40,270 nt of DNA from Ideonella sp. A 288 (GTDB taxonomy: Bacteria > Pseudomonadota > Gammaproteobacteria > Burkholderiales > Burkholderiaceae_C), in contig NZ_MWLO01000021.1 in the NCBI RefSeq assembly GCF_002198735.1, positions 1-40,270 on the forward strand. Reading direction: 5' to 3'. The translations under genes and the position numbers were made by a program. The notes beneath the pieces were generated by a model. The model worked only from the letters and a program-made list of their open reading frames with translations. It was not told where the DNA came from and did no database searches. Below are positions 7,980 through 18,075 of the stretch, piece after piece (position 1 is the stretch's first letter; each line of letters starts with the position of its first letter).

Positions 7980-8222
7980 ATGGACAACAAGACCTTCACC
8001 GGCCCGTGCTGGAGCACGTCCTGCTTCGACGGGGCCAACGACACGCGACCGGGCGATCCGGCCGCATTGGGTTGGCACCTGAGTTCATGCCGCCGTTCGG
8101 GCGGACGCCTGGCGCAACTGCAGTTCGGGGCCCGTGCGGTGCACGGCTTCGTGGCCTCGCGGCTGGTCACCACGGTGGCCGTGGTGGCGCTGGTGGTCGG
8201 CCTCGTGGCAGCACTGTCCTGA
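7980..8222 (+). CDS. Small membrane protein of unknown function
   Basis: 80-residue open frame with ATG at 7980 and GGAG 8 bases upstream. The N-terminal 55 residues are polar and contain three cysteines (two as CWSTSC). The C terminus is one hydrophobic segment (LVTTVAVVALVVGLVAAL) that would be a tail anchor ending almost at the stop. It lies 46 bp after the OmpA gene and 59 bp before the ndvB start. No family is recognised. The ribosome site, the clean membrane segment and the tight spacing support a real gene. Confidence 0.6.
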   Translation: MDNKTFTGPCWSTSCFDGANDTRPGDPAALGWHLSSCRRSGGRLAQLQFGARAVHGFVASRLVTTVAVVALVVGLVAALS

Positions 8223-8281
8223 GGGCGTCGACCGACCACCGGCTGGCGGCCCTCGTGGCCGACAGCGGCGCGGTGACGGCG

Positions 8282-11200
8282 ATGCGGCAGATGATGAACT
8301 CGCTCAGGGGTCGGACACCGTCGGGCCTCCAGCGGCTGGTGCCCGACGCATCGCCCGCGCTGTGCGAGATCCTCGACCCGGCGGACGGCGCGGTGCAACC
8401 GCCCATCCGCTCCGAGATCTTCGGCATGCAGCGCTTTGCGCAGCATGGCCGCAGCCTGGGCGAGACCCATCGCGCCGAGCGCGCCGGCCCGGCCGGCCTG
8501 GCCTTCTTTCCGCGCCTGCCCAGCAACATCGCGATGTTGCGGCAGGCCCACCGCTACATCGCGTCGCAGGCCTCCACCGGCTACGACGTGAGCCCGGCCG
8601 CCGAATGGCTGCTGGACAACTTCCACCTCATCGAGGCGCAGCTCGAGCAGATCCACGATGGCCTGCCGCGCAGCTACTTCCGCAGCCTGCCGATGCTGGT
8701 CGACGAGCCGCTGGCCGGCCTGCCGCGCATCTACGGCGTCGCCTGGGCCTTCGTGGCCCACACCGACAGCGCCTTCGACGAAGACCTGCTCGCGCAGTAC
8801 CTGTGCGCCTACCAGGAAACGCGCGAGCTGAACCTGAGCGAGTCCTGGGCGCTGCCCACCACCCTGCGCGTGGTGCTGATCGAGAACCTGCGTCGCCTGG
8901 CCGAGCGCGTGGCCACGCACAAGGCCGCGCGCGAGGCCGCCAACCTGTGCTGCGACCACCTCGACGCCTGCACCGTGCCGGCGCTGGACGAATTGCTGGC
9001 GCTGCTCGAGCGGCGTGGCGTGGCGCGCATGTTCCTGGCCCAGGTGTCGCTGCGGCTGCAGGACCGCCGCGGCAGCGGCCCTGCCCCTGTGCACGATTGG
9101 CTGGCCCTGCACCTGCCCGACCCGGCGGTGGCACATGCCCAGCACAGTGCCGACCAGACCGCCGACAACCTGAGCGTGAGCAACGCCGTGACCTCGCTGC
9201 GGGCCATCGGCGATGCCGACTGGCCGGACATCGTCTCGCGCACCAGCACGCTGATGCGGCTGATGCGCGTGTCGCCGGTGTTCGAGGCCGAAGATGCCGC
9301 CTCGCGCGACCAGACCCTGCACGCCATCGAACATCTGGCCCGGCGCAGCGGCCAGGGCGAGGTGGCGGTGGCCAAGGTGCTGCTGGGCCTGATGGGCGGC
9401 CGCGTGGCGACCGACCCCGATGGCGAGGTGGGCGAGGCCGACCCCGGTGCGGCCACGCACTGGCTGCAGGGCGCCGGCCGGCCCGCCCTGGCGCAGGCGC
9501 TGGGCCTGCACCCGCGGGCCGCCTGGGCCTGGCGGGTGTGGGGTGCGCGCCTGGTGTTGCCGGTGTACCTGTCGGTGGCGGTGCTGGGCAGCATCGGCCT
9601 GGTGGCCTGGATGCTGCTGGCCCCGCATGCCCCGCTGTCGCCCGGCTGGCTGTGGCTCACGGCGCTGCTGATGCTGGTGCCGGCCTCGGAGGCGGTGGTG
9701 GCGGTGGCCAACCGGCTGGTCAGCGAATCGACGCGGCCACGGCGCCTGCCGCGCCTGGCGCTGGCCGACGGCATCCCGGCCGACCACCGCGTGATGGTGG
9801 CCATCCCGGCCATGCTGAACCACCCCTCGGGCGTGGGCGACCTGGCCCGCCGCCTGCAACTGCACTACCTGGCCAACCGCGAGCCGCAGGCCCAGTTCGC
9901 GCTGCTCACCGACTGGACCGATGCCGACACGGCCGAAGGCGCCACCGACGACGAACTGCTGGCCCTGGCCACGCGGCACGTCGACGAACTGAACCAGCGC
10001 CACCCGCGCCAGGGCGACGAGGCCGGCCTGGCGCCGCGCTTCGTGCTGCTGCACCGGCACCGGCTGTTCAGCGACAGCGAGCAGCGCTGGATCGGCTGGG
10101 AGCGCAAGCGCGGCAAGCTCGAACTGCTGGTGGCCGCACTGGCCGAGGGCGATGCCAAGGCCTTCCTCGACCTGGGCGAGGCCTCGCGCATCGCCCCCGG
10201 CACGCGCTACGTCGTCACGCTCGACAGCGACACCCAGCTGCCACCGGGCCGCCTGCGCGAGCTGGTGGGCGTGGCCGCGCACCCCTGCAACCAGCCGCGG
10301 CTGGACGCCGCCGGGCGCCGCGTGCTGGCCGGCTACGGCATCCTGCAGCCGCGCCTGGCCACGCCGCTGCCGACGGGCCACCAGCTCACGCCCTTCCACT
10401 GGATGTTCGCCGGCCAGTGCGGCATCGACCCCTACAGCGCCGCCAGCTCCGAGGTCTACCAGGACCTGTTCGGCGAAGGCAGCTTCACCGGCAAGGGCCT
10501 GCTGCAGGTGGCCGCGGTGCACTCGGTGCTGTCGGGGCGCTTGCCCGAAGGCCAGGTGCTCAGCCACGACCTGCTGGAGGGTTCCATCGCACGCTGCGCG
10601 ACCGTGAGCGACCTGGCCGTGGTCGAGGACGCCCCCTTCCATGCCGACGTGGCCGCCTCGCGGGTGCACCGCTGGACGCGCGGCGACTGGCAACTGCTGC
10701 CCTTCGTCTTCGGCGGCGGTGACCAGGGCCTGAGCCCGATGCACCGCTGGAAGATGCTGGACAACCTGCGCCGCTCGCTGGTGGCGCCGGCCTCGCTGCT
10801 GCTGCTGTGGCTGGCGCTGGCCGGCTGGTCGGTGTCGCCGGGCGCCGCTCTGGCCCTGGTGATGGCCGCGTACCTGGCCGGGCCGCTGATGGGCGCCGTG
10901 GCCGGCTTCGCGCCCAGCCGGGACGACATGGCGCTGCTGCACTTCTACCGCCTGGCCGCGCTCGACCTGGCCCGCACGCTGTGCACCGGCCTGTGGCACC
11001 TGGCGATGCTGCTGCAGCAGGCGGCCATGTCGGTGGATGCGATCGGCCGGGCGCTGTATCGCATGACCATCAGCCACCGCCAACTGCTGCAGTGGACCAC
11101 CGCCGAAACCGCCCAGGCGCAGGCGCTGACGGACCTGGGCTCGATCCTGCGCGCGCACTGGCGGGCCCCGCTGACTGCCGCGCTGATGGCCGCCGCCACG

Positions 11201-14200
11201 GTGGCCACGGGCTTGCCGCACCAGGCCATGGCGCTGGCGCTGTGCGCGCTGTGGGCTGGCACGCCGGTGTGGATCTGGTGGGTCAGCCGCCGCCGACCAC
11301 TGCGGCCCGACGACGCGCTGGGCGATGCCGACCGCGCACGGCTCGAGGGCATCGCCCGCGACACCTGGCGCTTCTTCGAGCGCTGCGTGGGTGCCGAAGA
11401 CCGCCACCTGCCGCCCGACAACCTGCAGACGCTGCCGCACGACATGGTGGCGCACCGCACCTCGCCCACCAACATCGGCCTGTACCTGCTCAGCGCGGCC
11501 TGCGCGCGGCGCTTCGGCTGGATCGGCACGCCGCAACTGCTGGCCCGGCTGGAGGCCACGCTGGCCACGCTGGCCACCTTGCAGCGCCACCGCGGCCACT
11601 TCCTGAACTGGTACGACACGCGCACCGGCGCGCCGCTGCTGCCGATGTACGTGTCCACCGTGGACAGCGGCAATCTCAGCGGCCACCTGCTGGCCGTGGC
11701 GCAGGCCTGTCGCGAGCAGGCGCGTGCCCCGATGGCCGACGAGGGCCCCGGTGCCGAGGGGCTGCAGGCCCGGCTGTGGGCCGTGGCGCAGGCGGCCGAG
11801 GACCTGGCCTGGGCGCCCGACTTCGCCTTCCTGTACGACCCGCGCCGGCGTCTGCTGCACATCGGCTACCGGGTGGCCGAGCAGCAGCTCGATTCGGGCT
11901 TCTACGATCTGCTGGCCTCGGAATCGCGCCTGACCAGCCTGCTGGCCATCGCCAAGGGCGATGTGCCGGTGCGCCATTGGGCCTCGCTCGGACGGCCGTT
12001 CTATGCGGTGGGCGCGATGGCCGGCCTGCGCTCGTGGTCGGGATCGATGTTCGAGTACCTGATGCCCAGCCTGGTGCTGGACGAGCCGCCCGGCAGCGCA
12101 CTGCAGGACGCCTGCTGCGCGGCCCTGCGCGAGCAGGTGGCCTTCACCCAGGAGCAGGGCGTGCCCTGGGGCATCTCCGAATCGGCCTATGCCGGGCGCG
12201 ATCACACGCTGGCCTACCAGTACGCGCCGCAGGGCGTGCCGCGGCTGGCGCTGCGCCGCACGCCGCCCGACGAACTGGTGATCGCGCCGTATGCCACCGC
12301 ACTGGCGGCGCAGGTGGCGGCACGGCTGGCCTGCCGCAACTTCGAGGCCCTGCAGGCGCTGGGCGCGCGGGGCACGATGGGCTTCATCGAGGCGCTGGAC
12401 TTCACCCCGGCGCGGCGCGTCGGCGACGAGCCGTTCACACCGGTGGGCACCTACATGGCCCACCACCAGGGCATGGTCATCGTGGCGCTGGCCAACGTGC
12501 TGCTGGACGGCGTGGCGCGGCGCTGGGGCATGGCCTCGGCGCAGGTGCAGGCCGTTTCACCGCTGCTGCACGAGCGGCCGCCGCGCGAGATCTCGATGCG
12601 CAGCGCACCGCGCAGCATCCCGGCGCCGCTGGCGCTGCGCCGGCGGGCGCCCGGCCTGTGGCGCGAAGTGCTGCCCGGCCAGCATGCCGTGGAGCCCACG
12701 CACCTGTTGTCGAACGGCCGCTTCAGCACCACGCTGCGCGCCAACGGTGCGGGCGCCAGCCGCTGGGGCGCGCTGGGCCTGACGCGCTGGCGCGACGACG
12801 CGCTGCGCGACGCGCATGGCAGTTTCCTGTACCTGCGGTGGCAGCCGCAGGGCACGCCGGTGTCGCTGACCCAGCACCCGGCGCCCGATGCAAACGCACG
12901 TTATGCCAGTGTCTTCCACGCCGACCGGGTGGTCTTCGAGGCCGCCTGGCCGTCGCTGCAGGCCCGCACCACGGTGTGGGTCAGCCCGGAGGACGACATC
13001 GAGTTCCGCCAGGTCGAGCTGCACAACCTCGGCGACGAGCCGTTGTCGCTCGAGGTGATTTCGGCCTTCGACGTGGTGTTGGCCGATGCCCGCGCCGACG
13101 AGGCGCACCCGGCGTTCTCGAACCTGTTCGTGCGGGCCTCGTGGCAGGACGAGCACCAGGCGCTGGTCTTCGAGCGCCGACCGCGCCTGCAGCACGAGCA
13201 GGGCATGCACCTGGCGCACTTCCTGGCCGACCGCGACCCGCAGGTGCTGGGCCTGCGCCAGCAGACCGACCGGCAGCGGTGGCTCGGCCGCAACCGCGCG
13301 CCCGACCAACCCCTGGCGTCGCTGGACGCGCTGCCCGATGGCCCGACCGAACCGCAGGACGGCGCGCCCAGCCGCCCGCTCGACTGCGGCTTCGACCCGG
13401 TGTGCGCGCTGGGCGCGCAACTGCAGCTGTTGCCGGGCGGCAAGGCCGTGCTGACCTTCGCCACCGCGGTGTCGCCACAGCCCGGCACCTTGCACGCGAT
13501 GATCGACAAGTACCGCCAGCCCAGCCACGTGCAGCGGGCCTCGCTGATGTCGGCCACGCTGGCCGGCATCCGCCTGCGCGCCCAGCGCATGACCGCCGAG
13601 AACTTCGCGGTGGTGCAGACGCTGACCACCGCGCTGCTGCTGACGCTGACGCGCACGCCGGCAGACGGCTCGCCCGCCATCACCGCAGACGACAGTGGCT
13701 GCGATCGCCGGCTGCTGTGGCGCTTCGGCATCTCGGGCGACCGGCCGATCGTGCTGGTCTCGGCCGGCAGCGTGCGGGGCCTGGGCCTGCTGCGCACGCT
13801 GGCGCAGGCGCTGCACCTGTGGTCCTGGGGTGGGGTGGTGTGCGACCTGGTGGTGATCAACGACGAGCCGGCCTCGTACCAGATGGCCTTGCAGCGCGAG
13901 CTGACCCTGCTGGCCGAGCGCCATGCCGCCGACCCCGGCGGACACGCCGGCCCGGCCGCCACCGCGATGCACCTGCTGCGCGGCGAGGACCTGTCCGAAG
14001 CCGAGCGCAGCACCTTGCAGCGCGTGGCCCGGCTGCGCCTGCAGGCCGATGGCCGCCCGTTGCCGCACCACGTGCAGGAGTGGACCGCGCGGCATGAGCA
14101 GGCGATGGACGCGCGACAGGCCGGCGCCACCACCGCGCTGCGGCCGATGCGTGCCGCCTCGGTGGCCGTGCCGGCGCCACGTGGCAGCTTCAGTGCCGGC

Positions 14201-16645
14201 GAGGGGGAGTTCCGCTTCGAGGTGAGCCGCGCGCTGCGCCCGGTGCGCCCGTGGGTCAACGTGCTGGCCAATGCCGGCTTTGGCACCCAGGTGTCCGAAG
14301 CCGGCGGCGGCTGCACCTGGGCGCTGAACAGCCGGCTGCACCAGCTCACCGCCTGGTCCAACGACCCGGTGGCCGACCCGCCGGGTGAGTGGTTCCTGCT
14401 GCAGGACCGCGCCAGCCGCGAGGCCTGGAGCCTGTTGCCGTCCGCCTGGGGCGATCCCGAGGCCGTCTACCGGGTGTCGCACGGGCAGGGCTACACCGTG
14501 GTGCGGCACCGCCGCGGTCCGGTGGAGGTGTCGCTCACCTGGTGCGTGGACGCCGCGGTCGCGGTCAAGCAGGTGCAGTTGCGCATCACCCACCACGGCG
14601 CGCACACGGTGCGCCTGCGCCTGGTGGGCGTGGCCGAATGGACGATGGGCGCCGGCCGCACCGACCGCGCCACGGTGCACACGGCGCACCACATGGCCGG
14701 GCTTGGCGGCTCGGCCTCGCACGTGCTGCTGTGCACGCAGCGCGAGCGGGGGGCCGGCTTCGGCGGGGCCACGGCCTTCCTGGCCCTGGTGGGGGCCGGC
14801 GACGCCTCTGGCGACGACGAGGACTGGACCTGCGACCGCCGCGAGTGCTTCGACGCCCGCGGCCAGCCGGTGCTGCCCGACCACTTCGGCCAGGGCCGGG
14901 GCGATGGGCTCGACCCCTGCGCGGCGCTGGCCACGGCCGTGGTGCTGCGACCTGGCGAAAGCGTCGAGCGGCTGTTCCTGCTGGGCCATGCGGCCAGCCC
15001 CGACGCGGCGCGGCAGTTGGCGGCGACCGCCATCGCGGTGCCCGCTGCCGAGCGCTTTGCCCGCGTGCGCCGCCATTGGGACCAGCTGCTCGGCAGCACC
15101 ACGGTGGCCACGCCCGACCCGCTGTTCGATGCCATGGTCAACCGCTGGCTGCTGTACCAGACGGTGGCCTGCCGGCTGTGGGCCAAGGCCGGCTTCTACC
15201 AGGCCGGTGGAGCGACCGGATTCCGCGACCAGTTGCAGGACGCGATGGCGCTGGCCTGGGCCGCGCCGTGGATGCTGCGGGCGCAGATCGTGCTGGCGGC
15301 GTCTCGCCAGTTCGTCGAGGGCGACGTGCAGCACTGGTGGCACAGCCCCGGCGGCGCCGGCGTGCGCACGCACAGCAGCGACGACCTGCTGTGGCTGCCC
15401 GTGGCCTGCGCGCACTACTTGCGGGCCAGCGGCGACACCACGCTGCTGGACGAACGCGTGCCCTTCATCGAAGGCCGCGAGCTGCCCCTGGGGGCCGAGG
15501 ACGCCTACGACACGCCCACGCTCAGCGGGCAGGTGGCCACGGTCTACGAGCACGCCGCCCGCACCATCGACCGCAGCCTGCGGGTGGGCGTGCACGGCCT
15601 GCCGCTGATGGGCGGCGGCGACTGGAACGACGGCATGAACCGCGTCGGCGAGGCCGGGCGCGGCGAATCGGTGTGGCTGGGCTGGTTCCTGCACCGTCTG
15701 GTGGCCGACTTCGCACCGCTGGCGCGCGGCCGCGGCGAGCCCGAACGGGCGCAGCGCTGGGAGGCCGCCGCGGTGGGCTGGAAGGCCGCGTTGAACGGCG
15801 CGGCCTGGGACGGCCAGTGGTTCAAGCGCGCCTTCTTCGACGATGGGCAGGCGCTCGGCTCGCACGAGAACCAGGAGGCCCGCATCGACCTCATCGCGCA
15901 GGCCTGGTCGGTGCTGTCGCAGGCCGCGCCGGCGGCGCTGCAGCGCACCGCGATGGCCGCGGTGGAGGTGCACCTGGTCGACCCGCAGGCCGGGCTGCTG
16001 CGGCTGCTCGACCCGCCGCTGGCCCACGCCGTGCCGAGCGCCGGCTACATCCAGGCCTACCCGCCGGGCGTGCGCGAGAACGGCGGCCAGTACACCCACG
16101 CCGGCGTCTGGGCCATGATGGCCCAGGCCGAGCTGGTGCGGCGCGGCGAGGTGCCGGCCATCGATGCCGACCTGGTGTACCGCGACTTCACCTGGCTCTG
16201 CCCGGCGCACCGGGCCAACCACCCCACGCAGGGCGCCATCTACGGCCTGGAGCCCTATGCCGTGGCCGGCGACGTGTACAGCCACGCGCCGCATGCCGGC
16301 CGCGGTGGCTGGAGCTGGTACACCGGGGCGGCCGCCTGGCTGCACCGCGCGGCCCTCGAATCGGTCTTCGGACTGAAGCACGGTGCGCGGGTGCTGTCGC
16401 TCGAGCCGTGCCTGCCGTCGCACTGGCCGCGGGCCGAGCTGACGCTGCGCCGCGATGGGCGCACGCTTCGCTTCCTGCTGGTGCGGGGGGCCACCGTGGA
16501 GGCCATCCGGGCGCGGGCACCCGCCGATGCGGTGCTGCTGTCGCCGGGCCAGCCATTGGCCTGGACGAGCCTGCCGGAGGGCAGCCGCTTCCTGGTGCCG
16601 CTGCTGGACGGCGCCCGCGCGCGCCCGCCGGATGTCAGTGAATGA
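8282..16645 (+). CDS. ndvB: Cyclic beta-1,2-glucan synthase (NdvB/ChvB/Cgs type)
   Basis: Giant inner-membrane enzyme of 2787 residues, close to the roughly 2800-2870 of rhizobial and Brucella homologues. It makes periplasmic cyclic beta-1,2-glucans from UDP-glucose by self-priming, elongation, length control and cyclisation. In order: an N-terminal cytoplasmic region; membrane segments at about 422-480; the GT84 glycosyltransferase with D648-S-D650 and RWTRGDW at 797-803; further membrane segments at about 833-870 and 962-1005; a glycoamylase-like domain; two beta-sandwich supersandwich regions; and a C-terminal GH94 phosphorylase domain with GDWNDGM, in which D2450 matches the general acid of cellobiose phosphorylases. 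The ATG at 8282 is uncertain; nearby ATGs at 8291 and 8294 are also in frame. No separate glucan exporter gene (ndvA type) is in the window. It converges with and overlaps the next gene by 11 bp. Confidence 0.95.
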   Translation: MRQMMNSLRGRTPSGLQRLVPDASPALCEILDPADGAVQPPIRSEIFGMQRFAQHGRSLGETHRAERAGPAGLAFFPRLPSNIAMLRQAHRYIASQASTGYDVSPAAEWLLDNFHLIEAQLEQIHDGLPRSYFRSLPMLVDEPLAGLPRIYGVAWAFVAHTDSAFDEDLLAQYLCAYQETRELNLSESWALPTTLRVVLIENLRRLAERVATHKAAREAANLCCDHLDACTVPALDELLALLERRGVARMFLAQVSLRLQDRRGSGPAPVHDWLALHLPDPAVAHAQHSADQTADNLSVSNAVTSLRAIGDADWPDIVSRTSTLMRLMRVSPVFEAEDAASRDQTLHAIEHLARRSGQGEVAVAKVLLGLMGGRVATDPDGEVGEADPGAATHWLQGAGRPALAQALGLHPRAAWAWRVWGARLVLPVYLSVAVLGSIGLVAWMLLAPHAPLSPGWLWLTALLMLVPASEAVVAVANRLVSESTRPRRLPRLALADGIPADHRVMVAIPAMLNHPSGVGDLARRLQLHYLANREPQAQFALLTDWTDADTAEGATDDELLALATRHVDELNQRHPRQGDEAGLAPRFVLLHRHRLFSDSEQRWIGWERKRGKLELLVAALAEGDAKAFLDLGEASRIAPGTRYVVTLDSDTQLPPGRLRELVGVAAHPCNQPRLDAAGRRVLAGYGILQPRLATPLPTGHQLTPFHWMFAGQCGIDPYSAASSEVYQDLFGEGSFTGKGLLQVAAVHSVLSGRLPEGQVLSHDLLEGSIARCATVSDLAVVEDAPFHADVAASRVHRWTRGDWQLLPFVFGGGDQGLSPMHRWKMLDNLRRSLVAPASLLLLWLALAGWSVSPGAALALVMAAYLAGPLMGAVAGFAPSRDDMALLHFYRLAALDLARTLCTGLWHLAMLLQQAAMSVDAIGRALYRMTISHRQLLQWTTAETAQAQALTDLGSILRAHWRAPLTAALMAAATVATGLPHQAMALALCALWAGTPVWIWWVSRRRPLRPDDALGDADRARLEGIARDTWRFFERCVGAEDRHLPPDNLQTLPHDMVAHRTSPTNIGLYLLSAACARRFGWIGTPQLLARLEATLATLATLQRHRGHFLNWYDTRTGAPLLPMYVSTVDSGNLSGHLLAVAQACREQARAPMADEGPGAEGLQARLWAVAQAAEDLAWAPDFAFLYDPRRRLLHIGYRVAEQQLDSGFYDLLASESRLTSLLAIAKGDVPVRHWASLGRPFYAVGAMAGLRSWSGSMFEYLMPSLVLDEPPGSALQDACCAALREQVAFTQEQGVPWGISESAYAGRDHTLAYQYAPQGVPRLALRRTPPDELVIAPYATALAAQVAARLACRNFEALQALGARGTMGFIEALDFTPARRVGDEPFTPVGTYMAHHQGMVIVALANVLLDGVARRWGMASAQVQAVSPLLHERPPREISMRSAPRSIPAPLALRRRAPGLWREVLPGQHAVEPTHLLSNGRFSTTLRANGAGASRWGALGLTRWRDDALRDAHGSFLYLRWQPQGTPVSLTQHPAPDANARYASVFHADRVVFEAAWPSLQARTTVWVSPEDDIEFRQVELHNLGDEPLSLEVISAFDVVLADARADEAHPAFSNLFVRASWQDEHQALVFERRPRLQHEQGMHLAHFLADRDPQVLGLRQQTDRQRWLGRNRAPDQPLASLDALPDGPTEPQDGAPSRPLDCGFDPVCALGAQLQLLPGGKAVLTFATAVSPQPGTLHAMIDKYRQPSHVQRASLMSATLAGIRLRAQRMTAENFAVVQTLTTALLLTLTRTPADGSPAITADDSGCDRRLLWRFGISGDRPIVLVSAGSVRGLGLLRTLAQALHLWSWGGVVCDLVVINDEPASYQMALQRELTLLAERHAADPGGHAGPAATAMHLLRGEDLSEAERSTLQRVARLRLQADGRPLPHHVQEWTARHEQAMDARQAGATTALRPMRAASVAVPAPRGSFSAGEGEFRFEVSRALRPVRPWVNVLANAGFGTQVSEAGGGCTWALNSRLHQLTAWSNDPVADPPGEWFLLQDRASREAWSLLPSAWGDPEAVYRVSHGQGYTVVRHRRGPVEVSLTWCVDAAVAVKQVQLRITHHGAHTVRLRLVGVAEWTMGAGRTDRATVHTAHHMAGLGGSASHVLLCTQRERGAGFGGATAFLALVGAGDASGDDEDWTCDRRECFDARGQPVLPDHFGQGRGDGLDPCAALATAVVLRPGESVERLFLLGHAASPDAARQLAATAIAVPAAERFARVRRHWDQLLGSTTVATPDPLFDAMVNRWLLYQTVACRLWAKAGFYQAGGATGFRDQLQDAMALAWAAPWMLRAQIVLAASRQFVEGDVQHWWHSPGGAGVRTHSSDDLLWLPVACAHYLRASGDTTLLDERVPFIEGRELPLGAEDAYDTPTLSGQVATVYEHAARTIDRSLRVGVHGLPLMGGGDWNDGMNRVGEAGRGESVWLGWFLHRLVADFAPLARGRGEPERAQRWEAAAVGWKAALNGAAWDGQWFKRAFFDDGQALGSHENQEARIDLIAQAWSVLSQAAPAALQRTAMAAVEVHLVDPQAGLLRLLDPPLAHAVPSAGYIQAYPPGVRENGGQYTHAGVWAMMAQAELVRRGEVPAIDADLVYRDFTWLCPAHRANHPTQGAIYGLEPYAVAGDVYSHAPHAGRGGWSWYTGAAAWLHRAALESVFGLKHGARVLSLEPCLPSHWPRAELTLRRDGRTLRFLLVRGATVEAIRARAPADAVLLSPGQPLAWTSLPEGSRFLVPLLDGARARPPDVSE

Positions 16646-17783
16646 ACTGGCCGTCGCGCCTGACCACCGCCAGGTGCACCAGCGACAGGCCCGCATGGTG
16701 GCCGTCGCGGTAGCTCAGTCGAAGGCCGTCGATCTGCAGGTCGGTGTTGTGGAGCCCGGCGGCGAAGCTGGCCCGCGTGGGTGAGGGCCCGGCGCGCCGC
16801 AGCGCTTCCACGAGGGCGCGCGCGGTGACATAGCCTTCCAGGCTGCCGTACGAGAAGGGCTGCCCCGGTTTGTGCACCGAGAACGCGGCCTGGTAGGCGC
16901 GGGTGATGGCGGACTTGCGCTCCCAGGGGCTGGGCATCACCTGAGAGAACGTCATGCCGTGGCTCAGCGGCCCCAGGTGGGCGGCGAGTTGCGCCGAGCC
17001 GGAGTTCACGCCGTAGAACTGCGTGGTCAGGCCCATCGTTCGTGCCCGCCGGATCAGCCGCTCATAGACGCCGATGCCGCCGTGGTTGATCACCACCTGG
17101 GCGCCACTGGTGGCGATCTGGTTCACCAACTGGTCGATGCCGGCGTCGCCCACGTCCGACTTGAAGGCCAGATCGGCCACCAGTTCGAGGCCCAGCGACG
17201 CGCAAAGCTTGCGCATGTTGTCGAGGTGCTGCCGACCGGTCTCGGAATCCGAGCGCAGGAAGGCCACCCGCTGCACGTACACCGTCCGCGCATGCTGCAG
17301 CAGCACGCGGAACTCCTCCTTGTGCTCGGCGCGCACCGGGAACACCCACTGCTGGTGCGGGCTGCGCAGGGTGGGAGAGCCTGCCATCGGCCCGAAGAAG
17401 GGCACACCCAATGCCGTGGCGGCCTTCATCACTGCGGTCGAGGGGCCGCCTTCGATCGAGCCGAACAGGAGGAACACCTTGTCCTGGCCCACCAGCTGCC
17501 TCGCGTTGGCCTCGGCCTTGGCGGGTTGGTTGTCGTCGTCGAGCACCTTGACGACCACCTGCCGGCCAGCGACGCCGCCTTGCCGGTTGACCTGCGCGAG
17601 GTGCGCCTGGATGCCGTCGAGCACCGCAACGCCGTAGTCATTGCGGCCGCCCTGCAGCGTGATGCTCTGGCCGATGACCAGCTGGCGCGGGGTGACGCCG
17701 TCCTCGGCGTGTGCCGCCGGCCAGGCCCAAGGCAGGCACAGGCCGGCGATGGCGCACAGGTGGCCGAGACGTGGCAGCGACAT
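16635..17783 (-). CDS. ABC-type branched-chain amino-acid-like solute-binding protein (orphan)
   Basis: 382-residue periplasmic binding protein of the Peripla_BP_6/LivK type. The signal peptide ends AAHAE (about residue 25), followed by LVIGQSITLQGGRNDYGVAVLDGIQAHLAQVNRQGGVAGRQVVVKVLDDDNQPAKAEANARQL, the classical first lobe, and a second lobe with YVQRVAFLRSDSETGRQHLDNMRK. The ATG at 17783 has a strong GGAGG with about 8 nt spacing. No permease or ATPase gene is adjacent, so it either serves a transporter encoded elsewhere or delivers its ligand to a sensor. Only distantly similar to the tandem pair at 32.2-34.5 kb. The ligand cannot be deduced. Confidence 0.9.
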   Translation of the reverse strand: MSLPRLGHLCAIAGLCLPWAWPAAHAEDGVTPRQLVIGQSITLQGGRNDYGVAVLDGIQAHLAQVNRQGGVAGRQVVVKVLDDDNQPAKAEANARQLVGQDKVFLLFGSIEGGPSTAVMKAATALGVPFFGPMAGSPTLRSPHQQWVFPVRAEHKEEFRVLLQHARTVYVQRVAFLRSDSETGRQHLDNMRKLCASLGLELVADLAFKSDVGDAGIDQLVNQIATSGAQVVINHGGIGVYERLIRRARTMGLTTQFYGVNSGSAQLAAHLGPLSHGMTFSQVMPSPWERKSAITRAYQAAFSVHKPGQPFSYGSLEGYVTARALVEALRRAGPSPTRASFAAGLHNTDLQIDGLRLSYRDGHHAGLSLVHLAVVRRDGQFIH

Positions 17784-17891
17784 GGTGGGTGATCCTCCAG
17801 CTGGGTTCGATGGGGCGGCGGCCCGGCGGGACGTGGCCCGCATCGGCCGCCTGCGCGGGCGAGGGATGCCGCCCTGCGCGCGACGAGCGAC

Positions 17892-17920
17892 AGGGTAGTG
17901 CCGCGCGCCGTGCGCTCGAA
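17892..17920 (-). promoter_or_regulatory. Candidate promoter of the solute-binding protein gene
   Basis: In the 292-bp spacer 17784-18075, the minus strand reads TTCGAG (17915-17920), 17 bp, TACCCT (17892-17897). The context GGCACTACCCT resembles GGCACTACGCT at the nitroreductase promoter. No copy of the shared dyad is present here. The match is weak. Confidence 0.3.
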
Positions 17921-17991
17921 GCCCCGAGCCGGCCCGCTGCCGCAGCACAGTTCACGGCCCGGCCGAGTGGCGCGCGGCGCGACCGCCCCTC

Positions 17992-18010
17992 CCCCCCGAC
18001 CTGAGGGGGG
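17992..18010 (-). terminator. G:C hairpin between solute-binding protein and cardiolipin-synthase-like genes
   Basis: Six C (17992-17997), a 7-nt loop, then six G (18005-18010), downstream of the phospholipase-D-like gene on the minus strand. No T-run follows, so it may only slow transcription. The rest of 17784-18075 holds a self-complementary GCCGCCGCGGCGGC near 18059-18072 and nothing gene-like. Confidence 0.35.
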
Positions 18011-18075
18011 TGCTCACCGCCGCGGTCAGCCCTCGAACCGGGGTCGGCACCGCGTTCGCCGCCGCCGCGGCGGCG

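Noticed and set aside
6497-12466. Very long open frame on the minus strand opposite cbpA, ompA and ndvB
   Set aside because: It is rich in His, Gln, Arg and Gly with no domain, and mirrors the codon pattern of the plus-strand genes; a shadow of high GC coding DNA.
12557-16696. Long minus-strand open frame opposite the ndvB C-terminal half
   Set aside because: Low-complexity HRQG-type composition and complete overlap with conserved GH94 domain sequence.
17876-17899. Imperfect dyad CCCTG...CAGGG before the solute-binding protein gene
   Set aside because: Spacing and inner bases do not fit the shared motif, and it overlaps the likely -10 without further support.
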